Origin: Candidatus Dormiibacterota bacterium
GTDB lineage: Bacteria > Chloroflexota > Dormibacteria > UBA8260
Length of the DNA stretch: 5,373 nucleotides
Direction: 5' to 3'
Assembly (NCBI GenBank): GCA_955652455.1
Contig: CATPBU010000010.1
Location: 1 to 5,373 of the forward strand
Position 1 is the stretch's first letter; the number at the start of each line of letters is the position of its first letter. The notes beneath the pieces were generated by a model. That model was not told where the DNA came from. It was given only the letters and a program-made list of their open reading frames with translations, and searched no databases. Made by a program: the position numbers and the translations under genes. Below, one piece after another: positions 1 through 5,003 of this stretch.

Positions 1-48
1 CCCCCCCGCCCCGCCCCCCCCCCCCCCCCCACCACCTTTTTTTTTTTT
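1..48. other. Sequencing artefact: poly-C and poly-T tract
   Basis: Bases 1-36 are almost only C (with G at 8 and 13, A at 31 and 34) and 37-48 are 12 T in a row, directly followed by an Illumina adapter. Read on the other strand this is adapter, then poly-A, then poly-G. That is what two-colour Illumina instruments produce when a read runs past the end of a short fragment into dark cycles. It is very unlike the mixed high-GC sequence after it. I treat it as non-biological. Confidence 0.93.
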
Positions 49-77
49 AATGATACGGCGACCACCGAGATCTACAC
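49..77 (+). other. Illumina P5 flow-cell adapter
   Basis: The 29 bases beginning AATGATACGGCG and ending GATCTACAC match the P5 adapter oligonucleotide exactly, base for base from memory. The sequence is synthetic and marks the contig end as untrimmed adapter read-through. The bases just after it (TCGTCG at 79-84) also equal the first six bases of the Nextera read-1 segment. The true genomic boundary could therefore lie anywhere from 78 to about 85. Confidence 0.97.
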
Positions 78-695
78 ATCGTCGTGGATCCGACCTATGA
101 CCAGAACTGCTATCTGCTGCACCGGCGGGATAGCGATGCCGCCATCGTCGTTGATCCAGGCCTGCAGCATCCGCGGGCGCTTCACCTGCTCGAAGACAAC
201 GGCTGGCGCTGCGAGCGTGTTCTCCTCACCCACGGCCACGGCGACCACGTCAACGGCGTCCCGGCGATGGTGGCGGCGCATCACTGTCCCGTCGCCCTGC
301 ATCCCTACGACCGTGAACAGTTGGTCAGCGTGCGATTCCTGCCGGGCATCCCCGCCGACCTTCCCGAGGTCGAGATCGACGAGGACCTTGCCGACGGCGA
401 GGTGATCGAGTGGCACGGCATCGACATCGGTGTGCTGCATACGCCGGGACACACCCGCGGCTCGGTGTGCTTCGTTGCCGGACGCGACCTGCTCAGCGGC
501 GACACGCTCTTCCGCCGCGGCGTCGGACGCGCAGACCTCCCCGGCGGTGACTGGCCACAGCTGCTGGTCAGCATCGAGGAGCGGCTCTATACGCTGCCCG
601 CCGCGACGGTGGTGTATCCCGGCCACGGCTCCCGCACCACGATCGGTGAGGAGATGGGCTCCAACCCGTTCGTCGTGCACCCTCGCTACCGCTGA
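78..695 (+). CDS. MBL-fold metallo-hydrolase (glyoxalase II-like), 5'-partial
   Basis: Metallo-beta-lactamase-fold hydrolase of the GloB/YcbL-like branch, a cytosolic binuclear-metal enzyme that usually hydrolyses thioesters such as S-lactoyl-thiols. Counting from the GTG at 84, the metal ligands are all present: THGHGDH (H50, H52, D54, H55), H123 in TPGHTRGS, D140 in SGDTLF and H181 in YPGHG. The segment GRADLPGGD is typical of this subfamily. The true start is missing. The reading frame is open back to the adapter junction at 78, and relatives carry about ten more residues before the conserved DPTYDQNCYLL stretch, so the GTG at 84 is probably an internal valine. The stop TGA at 693-695 overlaps the convergent NUDIX gene by 10 bp. 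The substrate is unknown; a mycothiol or other low-molecular-weight thiol ester would fit an actinobacterium, but that is inference. Confidence 0.92.
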   Translation: MVVDPTYDQNCYLLHRRDSDAAIVVDPGLQHPRALHLLEDNGWRCERVLLTHGHGDHVNGVPAMVAAHHCPVALHPYDREQLVSVRFLPGIPADLPEVEIDEDLADGEVIEWHGIDIGVLHTPGHTRGSVCFVAGRDLLSGDTLFRRGVGRADLPGGDWPQLLVSIEERLYTLPAATVVYPGHGSRTTIGEEMGSNPFVVHPRYR

Positions 696-1282
696 GCTCC
701 ATCTGCGCTGACGGTTGCGGTGATGCGTTCGATGAGCTCGGCGATGATGGCCGCGGTCACCCCCCAGATCACGTTGCCATCGACCTCGTAGAAATGCACG
801 TCGCGGGGCTGCCCCTGGTGAGTGAGGGTGCGCACCGTGTGGGGTGCGTCGATGATGGTCTGGAGATCGACGTGGAAGAGGCGGGCCACCTCGAAGTGGT
901 CGGGGCGCATGTCGATGTCGCGATCGCGTACGCCAATCACTGGTGTGAGCCAGTTCTCAGATGTTGCGGTCAGGAGTGGCGGTAACAGGCCGATCACCTC
1001 GACGGCGGCGGCGGGGATGGCAGCCTCTTCGCCCGCCTCGCGGAGCGCGGTGGCGACGATGTCGGCGTCGGCGGCCTCGCTCCCCCCACCCGGGAAACCG
1101 ATCTGGCCGGCGTGGTGGCGAAGATGCTCCGTGCGCTCGATGAAGAGGAGAGGGAGCCGCGGATACCGCGTGTCGAACAGGAGCAGGACTCCAGCGGTGC
1201 GGCGGCTCGCCGGTGGCGCCTCGTCGTGCGCGGCGTCGAGCCGGTCGACCGCGGCGCGCAGCAGTTCCTCGAGGTCGGCCAT
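686..1282 (-). CDS. NUDIX hydrolase, CoA pyrophosphatase type
   Basis: NUDIX-superfamily pyrophosphohydrolase, most like the bacterial CoA pyrophosphatase group (NudL/NUDT7-like), which cleaves CoA and CoA esters to 3',5'-ADP and phosphopantetheine derivatives. From the ATG at 1282 it is 198 residues, normal for the family. The CoA-specific signature is present as LRHHAGQIGFPGGG (54-67), followed by the NUDIX helix REAGEEAAI (81-89). R81, E82, E85 and E86 supply the Mg2+-binding core, while the usual Gly near the end of the box is Ala88. An upstream GTG at 1291 is in frame and has a G-rich stretch before it. I prefer the ATG at 1282 because a TACAGT -10-like hexamer sits 7 nt ahead of it, but the choice is uncertain. 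The gene converges with the MBL-fold gene. The 63-residue ORF 31 bp upstream of the GTG may be co-transcribed. Confidence 0.9.
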   Translation of the reverse strand: MADLEELLRAAVDRLDAAHDEAPPASRRTAGVLLLFDTRYPRLPLLFIERTEHLRHHAGQIGFPGGGSEAADADIVATALREAGEEAAIPAAAVEVIGLLPPLLTATSENWLTPVIGVRDRDIDMRPDHFEVARLFHVDLQTIIDAPHTVRTLTHQGQPRDVHFYEVDGNVIWGVTAAIIAELIERITATVSADGAQR

Positions 1283-1289
1283 GGGGTTC

Positions 1290-1295
1290 ACTGTA
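1290..1295 (-). promoter_or_regulatory. Putative -10 box for NUDIX gene (TACAGT)
   Basis: On the minus strand TACAGT is followed by GAACCCC and then ATG at 1282. A TANNNT hexamer about 7 nt before the start codon is the usual layout of leaderless promoters in actinobacteria. No good -35 hexamer lies at 16-18 nt. If real, this site excludes the alternative GTG start at 1291, which overlaps it. Confidence 0.3.
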
Positions 1296-1322
1296 CGGGA
1301 CCCCCGCGGTCGAGGCGGTCGG

Positions 1323-1514
1323 TCAGGCGGGGTGGGGCCTCATCGCGTAGCGGAGGCTCGCCTCGAGTCGCAGCATGGCGTCGGCGCGGCGCACCGCATC
1401 CTCAATCACGGTGGCGAGAAGCTGCTGGCGGATGTATCGCCCAGCCGCGTCGTCCTCGCTGGCATCGGCCTGACGTTGCAGTTCTGCGGCTGCCATCTGG
1501 TGCTCCTGCTCCAT
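1323..1514 (-). CDS. Small hypothetical helical protein (63 aa), tentative
   Basis: I do not recognise this protein. It starts ATG at 1514 and ends TGA at 1323, with 63 residues. It has no cysteine, no membrane segment and no signal peptide. Composition is rich in Ala, Arg, Glu, Asp and Gln, and almost the whole chain could be one or two amphipathic helices; residues 28-57 carry regular hydrophobics (I28, L32, L33, V36, I37, V41, A44, L48, L50, L54). Third codon positions are mostly G or C, as in its neighbours. It fills an otherwise empty gap and runs in the same direction as the NUDIX gene. Against it: no Shine-Dalgarno sequence before the ATG, short length, and the high-GC setting makes open frames cheap. 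It could also be the remnant of a longer gene, since the frame stays open upstream. Confidence 0.4.
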   Translation of the reverse strand: MEQEHQMAAAELQRQADASEDDAAGRYIRQQLLATVIEDAVRRADAMLRLEASLRYAMRPHPA

Positions 1515-1590
1515 TGTTGCGGCGTGGCCGGGATGTGGACCCGGTACCGTCGGCCGTGGTGGAAACGTACGCTTGCCACCGCCCGGTAGC

Positions 1591-1605
1591 GGTCACGCTG
1601 TGACC
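1591..1605. promoter_or_regulatory. Inverted repeat GGTCAC-N3-GTGACC, possible operator
   Basis: A perfect 6-bp inverted repeat with a 3-bp spacer (GGTCAC gct GTGACC) lies 37 bp upstream of the zinc-ribbon start codon. A weak -10 candidate, TAAATG at 1615-1620, would put the -35 region inside the repeat, so a dimeric regulator binding here could block transcription. It is the only clear dyad in the 128-bp gap. No regulator gene is nearby, so the assignment rests on shape and position alone. Confidence 0.35.
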
Positions 1606-1626
1606 AAGCCTCGGTAAATGTGCGTG

Positions 1627-1634
1627 AAGGAGGT
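1627..1634 (+). promoter_or_regulatory. Strong Shine-Dalgarno (AAGGAGGT) for zinc-ribbon gene
   Basis: AAGGAGGT is a full complement to the 3' end of 16S rRNA and lies 8 nt before the GTG at 1643. It fixes that GTG as the start of the zinc-ribbon gene. It is the only textbook ribosome binding site in the window; the other genes begin either without one or by overlap with the preceding stop. Confidence 0.85.
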
Positions 1635-1642
1635 CTGAGCTC

Positions 1643-2029
1643 GTGCAACGCCGTGTCCTATCGCGCGGCAGGGATCGGTCATCGCCGCGACTGTGCCCGC
1701 ATTGCGGGGGTGTCCTGCGGGCCTCGCATCACGAGTACGAGGGTGCTGGAGCCAGCACGATGGTGCTGCGCTGCGCGTCGTGTGGCCGCACCGTGGTCGG
1801 GCCGACGCGCAGCGACGCCGACCGCCGAGCCGCCACCACGGGCAGGTCACGGCGCCATCAACCGGTCGACGAAGGACCGCCGGCGAACCCTGTTCTCGAT
1901 CCCGAGCTGGCGCGTCGGCTCCTCGAGGAGCTCGGCGGCCCGGTCATCGACGCGTCGGGACAGCCACCGCCGGCCGCGGCGCGGCCAGCCGCGAATGGGA
2001 GTCGAACCAGCTCAAGACGGCGGCATTGA
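1643..2029 (+). CDS. Small two-CxxC zinc-ribbon protein, function unknown (128 aa)
   Basis: I do not recognise a named family. The start is GTG at 1643, chosen because of the excellent AAGGAGGT 8 nt upstream. Residues 1-14 are basic. Residues 18-47 hold a zinc ribbon: CPHC (C18, C21) and CASC (C44, C47) separated by 22 residues, in a sequence typical of small treble-clef or ribbon domains. Residues 55-82 are Arg-, Asp- and Pro-rich and look disordered. A short helix follows at about 85-98 (DPELARRLLEELG). The tail from 105 is Pro/Ala/Arg/Ser-rich. The last 87 bp lie antisense to the 3' end of the hydrolase gene, and the final dozen codons (AAT, AGT, TCA, AGA among them) are unlike the rest, so the tail may be a recent read-through extension. 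A nucleic-acid or protein-binding role is plausible for such a ribbon, but nothing here proves it. Confidence 0.72.
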   Translation: MQRRVLSRGRDRSSPRLCPHCGGVLRASHHEYEGAGASTMVLRCASCGRTVVGPTRSDADRRAATTGRSRRHQPVDEGPPANPVLDPELARRLLEELGGPVIDASGQPPPAAARPAANGSRTSSRRRH

Positions 2030-2762
2030 TCTGGTCACGGTCGATGTCGACGCTCATGCCGTGGCCACTGCGCGGGAATGAGAGGCGGGCCACGTCGGTG
2101 CTGCACACCAGACGCCGTTCGATCTCGATCGCGTTGTCGGGGTGGATGGTTCGGTCGCGTCCCCCGTGGATCACAAGCACCGGCGCGCGAATCGCCGCGA
2201 GCTCGTCGCGCACCTGGCCGATGAGCCGCGTGAACTCATGGATCGATGACATCGGGCGGCGGCCATGCGAGTACAGCTCGTCGATGCCCGCCGGGTCATA
2301 CAGGTCGATGTCGTCGCCAGCCTGGTGCCACCGCACGACGTGGCGGGCCACCGGAAGGAAGCGCACCGCCAGCCCCGAGAGCCAGACCGCAGCGGCCAGG
2401 GTTGCCACCGCGGCGACACGCAGGTCGGTCGCCGCCAGGTGGAGAGCCAGAGTGCCGCCCATCGACTGGCCGGCGACCATCACCTCGTCGCATTCGGCTG
2501 CCAGGATGTCGAGCTCGCGCTGCGCGGAGGCCATCCAATCGGTACGTGCCGATGCGCCCAGGTCCTGGGGTGTGGTGCCATGGCCGGCGAGCATCGGGCC
2601 CCGGCAGCGGTAGCCGTTGCCTGCAAGGTGCTCACCGAGACGGCGCAGCTCGGGCGGCGTGCCGGCGAACCCGTGGAGCAGGAGCACGCCTCGGCGCCCC
2701 TCGCCGACTGTCCACGGACGCACCACGTCCGGATCGAAGGGGACGAGGGTGCGTGCTGCCAT
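1944..2762 (-). CDS. Alpha/beta-fold serine hydrolase (carboxylesterase/monoacylglycerol lipase-like)
   Basis: A 272-residue alpha/beta hydrolase, most like the bacterial Est30/carboxylesterase and monoacylglycerol lipase group, which cleaves short to medium acyl esters in the cytosol. The oxyanion-hole segment LLLHGFAGTPPELRRLG begins at residue 27, followed by GPMLAGHGTTPQDL, a hallmark of this group. The nucleophile is S100 in GQSMGG, the acid D203 in HGGRDRTIHP and the base H234 in SGHGMS, so the catalytic triad is complete. A helical cap lies at about 120-185. No signal peptide is seen. The domain ends near residue 256; the last 16 residues are a Pro/Ala/Arg tail antisense to the zinc-ribbon gene. 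The ATG at 2762 lacks a Shine-Dalgarno sequence but has TATACT 10 nt upstream, suggesting a very short or absent leader. It is divergent from trpD. The substrate cannot be told from sequence. Confidence 0.93.
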   Translation of the reverse strand: MAARTLVPFDPDVVRPWTVGEGRRGVLLLHGFAGTPPELRRLGEHLAGNGYRCRGPMLAGHGTTPQDLGASARTDWMASAQRELDILAAECDEVMVAGQSMGGTLALHLAATDLRVAAVATLAAAVWLSGLAVRFLPVARHVVRWHQAGDDIDLYDPAGIDELYSHGRRPMSSIHEFTRLIGQVRDELAAIRAPVLVIHGGRDRTIHPDNAIEIERRLVCSTDVARLSFPRSGHGMSVDIDRDQINAAVLSWFDSHSRLAAPRPAVAVPTRR

Positions 2763-2772
2763 GAGCGCGCCG

Positions 2773-2778
2773 AGTATA
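2773..2778 (-). promoter_or_regulatory. Putative -10 box for hydrolase gene (TATACT)
   Basis: TATACT on the minus strand matches five of six bases of the TATAAT consensus and stands 10 nt before the ATG at 2762. This is the most AT-rich spot in the 49-bp divergent gap. A transcript from it would have a leader of only a few nucleotides. No convincing -35 box is seen 17 bp upstream. Confidence 0.45.
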
Positions 2779-2796
2779 TGCCCGGGCCTTGGATGC

Positions 2797-2802
2797 TACC
2801 GT
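2797..2802 (+). promoter_or_regulatory. Putative -10 box for trpD operon (TACCGT)
   Basis: TACCGT fits the TANNNT pattern of actinobacterial -10 boxes and lies 9 nt before the GTG at 2812, which has no Shine-Dalgarno sequence. That spacing fits a leaderless or near-leaderless transcript for the trpD-zinc ribbon-rnhA operon. The match to the consensus is modest and no -35 box is evident. Confidence 0.3.
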
Positions 2803-2811
2803 CGCGCCCAC

Positions 2812-3837
2812 GTGACCGAGGAGCTGATGCGCGCGGCGCTGGAATCGATCGTCCGCGGCGAATCGCTGGACGTCGGAGCCGCGCGCGCGGTGATGGACCT
2901 GGTCATGGAGGGCGCGGCCACCCCGGCGCAGATCGGCGGCTTGCTGGCCGCGTTGCGAACCAAGGGCGAGTCCGTCGACGAGATCACCGGCATGGTCATG
3001 TCGATGCGCGACCACGCCACCGCGGTCGACCTCGATCCCGGCGCAGTCGACACGTGCGGCACTGGGGGCGACGGCAGCAACACCTTCAACATCTCGACGG
3101 CGGCGGCGCTCGTGGCGGCGGGCGCCGGCTGCCGCGTCGCCAAGCACGGCAATCGGGCGGCCTCGTCACGGTGCGGTAGCGCCGACGTCCTCGAGGAGCT
3201 GGGTGTGCGGGTTGCGCTCGACGGCCCCGGCGTCCGTCGCTGCGTCGACGAGGCCGGGATCGGCTTCATCTTCGCGCCCGCCTTTCATCCGGCGATGCGG
3301 CACGCTGCCGCGCCGCGCCGTGAGTTGGGTATCCGCAATGTCTTCAACATTCTCGGACCGCTGGCCAATCCCGCGCGGGTCCGTCACCAGGCGCTTGGGG
3401 TGGCCGGCAATGCCCCGGTCGGAGTGATGGCCGGTGTGCTCCATCGCCTCGGTCACGCGCATGCACTGGTGTTCTCCGGCCCCGGTGGCATGGATGAGCT
3501 CGGCATTCACGGGGTGGCTCATGGCTACGAGGTCACGCCGGCGGGCGTTCGTGACATCGAGATCGACCCGCAGTCACTCGGGCTGACGGCGGCGCCGCCT
3601 GAGGCGGTCAGGGGAGGGGACGCAACCACCAACGCACGGATCATCGTCGCCGTGCTCGACGGCGACGAGGGACCAGCCCGCGAGGTGGTCCTGCTCAATG
3701 CGGCGGCGGCGATCGTCGCCGCGGACGCGGCCGAGGGAATGGCCGACGGCATCGAGCGCGCCCGCGCGGCCATCGACTCGGGGGCGGCACGGGAGACGCT
3801 CCGCCGCCTCGTCGCCGTATCGCAGGCGGCCGGGTGA
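2812..3837 (+). CDS. trpD: Anthranilate phosphoribosyltransferase
   Basis: TrpD transfers the phosphoribosyl group of PRPP to anthranilate, giving N-(5-phosphoribosyl)anthranilate and pyrophosphate, the second committed step of tryptophan synthesis in the cytosol. From the GTG at 2812 it has 341 residues, the usual length. The N-terminal helical domain (1-70) includes the ATPAQIGGLLAALRTKGES stretch. The PRPP-binding GTGGDGSNTFNIST is at 83-96, KHGNRAASSRCGSADVLEELG at 111-131, RELGIRNVFNILGPLANPA at 170-188 and the metal-binding GMDELG at 226-231. The key residues I know of are in place. The GTG is chosen because the family begins close to this sequence. An in-frame ATG at 2761 would add 17 residues of unconserved sequence across the divergent promoter region. 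No other trp gene is in the window. The stop overlaps the next start by 4 nt (GTGA). Confidence 0.97.
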   Translation: MTEELMRAALESIVRGESLDVGAARAVMDLVMEGAATPAQIGGLLAALRTKGESVDEITGMVMSMRDHATAVDLDPGAVDTCGTGGDGSNTFNISTAAALVAAGAGCRVAKHGNRAASSRCGSADVLEELGVRVALDGPGVRRCVDEAGIGFIFAPAFHPAMRHAAAPRRELGIRNVFNILGPLANPARVRHQALGVAGNAPVGVMAGVLHRLGHAHALVFSGPGGMDELGIHGVAHGYEVTPAGVRDIEIDPQSLGLTAAPPEAVRGGDATTNARIIVAVLDGDEGPAREVVLLNAAAAIVAADAAEGMADGIERARAAIDSGAARETLRRLVAVSQAAG

Positions 3838-4529
3838 GTCGCAGCGGCGACCTGCTCCGCCTCCAGGAGATCGACGCGCGACTGGCGCACGACTCGACGC
3901 GCCTGCGCGACGCGGAGGCGGAGATCGCCGGCGACCCGGAGCTGGAGCGGCGACGCCGCGAAGCGCGCCGGGTACGCCGCCAGCAGGCCGCCGCAGACGC
4001 CGACCTGGCCGGCGCCGAGCGCGAGGTGGATGGGCTGCGTAAACGCGCGCGTGAGCTCGACCGCCATCTCTATGACGGCTCGGTGCGCAATCCCCAGGAG
4101 TTGGTCGTCATGCAACACGAGCTGGCAGCGTTACGAGCCCGCATCAACATCGAGGACGACCGGCTGCTGGAGCTGATGCAGCATGCCGAATCGGCCGCGG
4201 GGGCGGAACGCGATGCCAACGCCGCGATCGTCGACCTCGAACAGGAGCGCGCCGACCACGCGGGCGAGCTGCTGGGGCGGGTGGCGGCGCTTCGCACCGC
4301 GATCGATCAGCATAAGCGCGAGCGCGCCGAGGTCACCTCCGCGCTGGATGCAGCGGACGGGTCGTTGTATGAGCGGCTTAGCCGTCGTGTGCAACCGGCC
4401 GTGGTGCGCATCTCCGGTGACAGCTGCGGCGGCTGCCACATCCCCTTCGCCAACTCCGAGGTGCGACGCATCCGCCTCGCCGACGCGCCCGCCCAGTGCC
4501 CGGGCTGTGATCGCGTTGTGGTGTCATGA
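3834..4529 (+). CDS. C4-type zinc-ribbon, coiled-coil protein (DUF164 family)
   Basis: A 231-residue member of the widespread DUF164/C4-type zinc-ribbon family. Residues 5-175 form a long, highly charged antiparallel coiled coil, broken by the conserved hinge LYDGSVRNPQELVVMQHELA (79-98), the clearest family signature. The C-terminal zinc ribbon has CGGC (C198, C201) and CPGC (C222, C225). The molecular function is not established; structures of relatives suggest nucleic-acid or protein binding, and the usual company of RNase HI and RNase P genes hints at RNA metabolism. The GTG start overlaps the trpD stop (GTGA) and the TGA stop overlaps the rnhA start (ATGA), so all three should be translated by coupling. 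No independent ribosome site is seen. In many actinobacteria I recall a Nif3-like gene upstream of this family; here that place is taken by trpD. Confidence 0.93.
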   Translation: MSRSGDLLRLQEIDARLAHDSTRLRDAEAEIAGDPELERRRREARRVRRQQAAADADLAGAEREVDGLRKRARELDRHLYDGSVRNPQELVVMQHELAALRARINIEDDRLLELMQHAESAAGAERDANAAIVDLEQERADHAGELLGRVAALRTAIDQHKRERAEVTSALDAADGSLYERLSRRVQPAVVRISGDSCGGCHIPFANSEVRRIRLADAPAQCPGCDRVVVS

Positions 4530-4990
4530 GCAGCACCGTCGTCGTCTACACCGACGGCGCGTGCTCGGGTAATCCGGGCGCTGGCGCCTGGGCATACCGA
4601 GTCGAGTGGCCGGACGGAGCCGTTGAGGAGGCCGCGGGCGCCGAGCCCATGACCACCAACAACCGCGAGGAGCTGAAGGCGGTGCGCGAGGGCCTGATTG
4701 CCGTCCGGGCGCGCATCAGGGATGATCGCGGCTGGCGGATCGTGGTGCGCACCGACAGTCTCGGTGTCATCAACTGGCTGCTGCGTCGTTGGAAACGCAA
4801 GGCCAACCTCGACCTCTACCCGAGAATCGACGCCCTCGTCGACAGCCGGGTGGAATTCGAGCACGTGCGCGGTCACAGTGGCAACCCCGGCAACGAGCGC
4901 GTTGACGAGCTCGCCGTGGCCGCAGTCGCGCGCCAGCTGGCCACCCGACCGGCGGTGGCCCCACCTCAGAGCGAGCTTCCTTTGGACTGA
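4526..4990 (+). CDS. rnhA: Ribonuclease HI
   Basis: RNase HI cuts the RNA strand of RNA:DNA hybrids with two Mg2+ ions, clearing R-loops and primers. The 154 residues carry all catalytic positions: D10 in YTDGACSGNPGAG, E49 in TTNNREELKAV, D77 in RTDS, the mobile H117 in VRGHSGNPGNERVDELA and D127 in the same motif. Between D77 and D102 there are about 26 residues, against about 39 in E. coli RNase HI, so the basic protrusion (handle) is mostly absent and reduced to the cluster RRWKRK (87-92). Some of its substrate-binding role may fall to that cluster. The C-terminus is an unstructured Pro-rich tail ending QSELPLD. No cobC-like phosphatase domain is fused, unlike the mycobacterial version. 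Its ATG overlaps the preceding stop (ATGA), and it ends about 13 bp before the 3' end of rnpB on the other strand. Confidence 0.97.
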   Translation: MSSTVVVYTDGACSGNPGAGAWAYRVEWPDGAVEEAAGAEPMTTNNREELKAVREGLIAVRARIRDDRGWRIVVRTDSLGVINWLLRRWKRKANLDLYPRIDALVDSRVEFEHVRGHSGNPGNERVDELAVAAVARQLATRPAVAPPQSELPLD

Positions 4991-5003
4991 GGTGGGGAGC
5001 GTG

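Noticed and set aside
1..48. Poly-C and poly-T tract considered as a genomic homopolymer or telomere-like end
   Set aside because: It directly abuts an exact synthetic adapter and has the order expected of sequencing read-through.
822..1603. Open frames on the plus strand (822-1589 and 1112-1603) opposite the NUDIX gene
   Set aside because: Their translations are Arg/Ser/Gly-rich low-complexity sequence with no domain, whereas the minus strand holds a complete NUDIX protein.
1997..2008. GGGAGTCGAACC, which on the minus strand reads like a tRNA T-arm (GGTTCGACTCC)
   Set aside because: The flanking bases do not form a five-pair T stem, no acceptor, D or anticodon arm is found around it, and it encodes the WFDSHS stretch of the hydrolase.
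2617..2811. Upstream extension of the trpD frame to an ATG at 2617
   Set aside because: The added 65 residues are Arg/Pro/Ser-rich shadow sequence antisense to the hydrolase gene, and TrpD proteins begin near the GTG at 2812.
3834..4529. The DUF164 protein considered as an SMC, DivIVA or other coiled-coil chromosome factor
   Set aside because: The YDGSVRNPQEL hinge and the C-terminal CGGC/CPGC ribbon are specific to the C4-type zinc-ribbon family.
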